The notes beneath the pieces are model-generated. The model saw nothing but the letters and a program-made list of their open reading frames with translations. It did no database searches and was not told where the DNA came from. A stretch of DNA of 5,625 bases from an uncultured Desulfobacterales bacterium (GTDB lineage: Bacteria; Desulfobacterota; Desulfobacteria; Desulfobacterales; JAFDCJ01): contig CALZJV010000426.1 of NCBI GenBank assembly GCA_945787595.1, forward strand, positions 1 to 5,625, given 5' to 3'. This document shows, piece after piece, positions 5,549 through 5,625 of this stretch (positions are counted from its first letter, which is position 1; every line of letters starts with the position of its first letter). A program made the translations under genes and the position numbers.

Positions 5549-5554
5549 ATTATA
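5549..5554 (-). promoter_or_regulatory. Possible -10 box of the VOC gene
   Basis: On the minus strand this reads TATAAT, giving a leader of roughly 57 bases before the VOC start. No good -35 lies at the standard distance. A perfect TTGACA (complement of 5525-5530) lies nearer the gene, but its best -10 (TCAAAT, complement of 5501-5506) would start transcription at or beside the ribosome binding site. Confidence 0.3.
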
Positions 5555-5596
5555 TAAAGGGTTTAGCCGGTTATGTCTTCAAACTAAAATCCTCAA

Positions 5597-5609
5597 CGGC
5601 CTAAGGCCG
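5597..5609. repeat. GC-rich 13-base palindrome
   Basis: CGGCC-TAA-GGCCG forms a 5-base stem with a 3-base loop near the right edge. On the minus strand it is followed after a few bases by GATTTTAGTTT, so it could be a weak terminator for a gene beyond the window. The lack of an immediate T-run makes this uncertain. Confidence 0.25.
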
Positions 5610-5625
5610 ACCATGGCACTATTGC

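Noticed and set aside
5581..5625. End of a further minus-strand gene at the right edge
   Set aside because: Short open stretches ending in stops exist in more than one frame, but none shows a recognisable protein end in so few bases.

Overview
The window carries ordinary bacterial housekeeping genes with repeat-rich spacers. The genes resemble those of the Desulfobacterota (former Deltaproteobacteria), probably Desulfobacterales. That placement is inferred from protein style (a short DksA with an intact DPTDRA tip, a C5-pathway HemA beside fabD, moderate base composition) and from the look of the spacers. No ribosomal RNA or other taxonomic marker is present.

Layout from left to right: a 5'-truncated hemA (glutamyl-tRNA reductase, + strand, enters from outside the window); an 83-base gap; fabD (malonyl-CoA:ACP transacylase, +); a 373-base spacer with a paired 10-base inverted repeat, small hairpins and a likely promoter; a dksA-type regulator (+), which overlaps by 11 bases a PHP-family phosphoesterase that starts at TTG (+); a 230-base spacer holding an imperfect palindromic repeat of the CACAGAT type; rnc (ribonuclease III, +), whose start is best placed at 4060; a 345-base spacer between convergent genes that holds two separate hairpin-forming palindromic elements; and a small VOC/glyoxalase-family protein on the minus strand, followed by its upstream region with a TATAAT box and a GC-rich palindrome.

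The genes do not form one pathway. HemA starts tetrapyrrole synthesis, FabD charges ACP for fatty-acid synthesis, DksA adjusts RNA polymerase in the stringent response, the PHP protein probably degrades 3',5'-nucleoside bisphosphates or short RNA, and RNase III processes double-stranded RNA. The dksA-PHP overlap is the only clear case of translational coupling.

I see no defence system, CRISPR array, transposase, tRNA or biosynthetic cluster. The least explained content is the set of palindromic intergenic elements. Two of them have an arm that includes the stop codon of the preceding gene (fabD and rnc), and two share a nested-hairpin layout with a TG dinucleotide at the exact centre.
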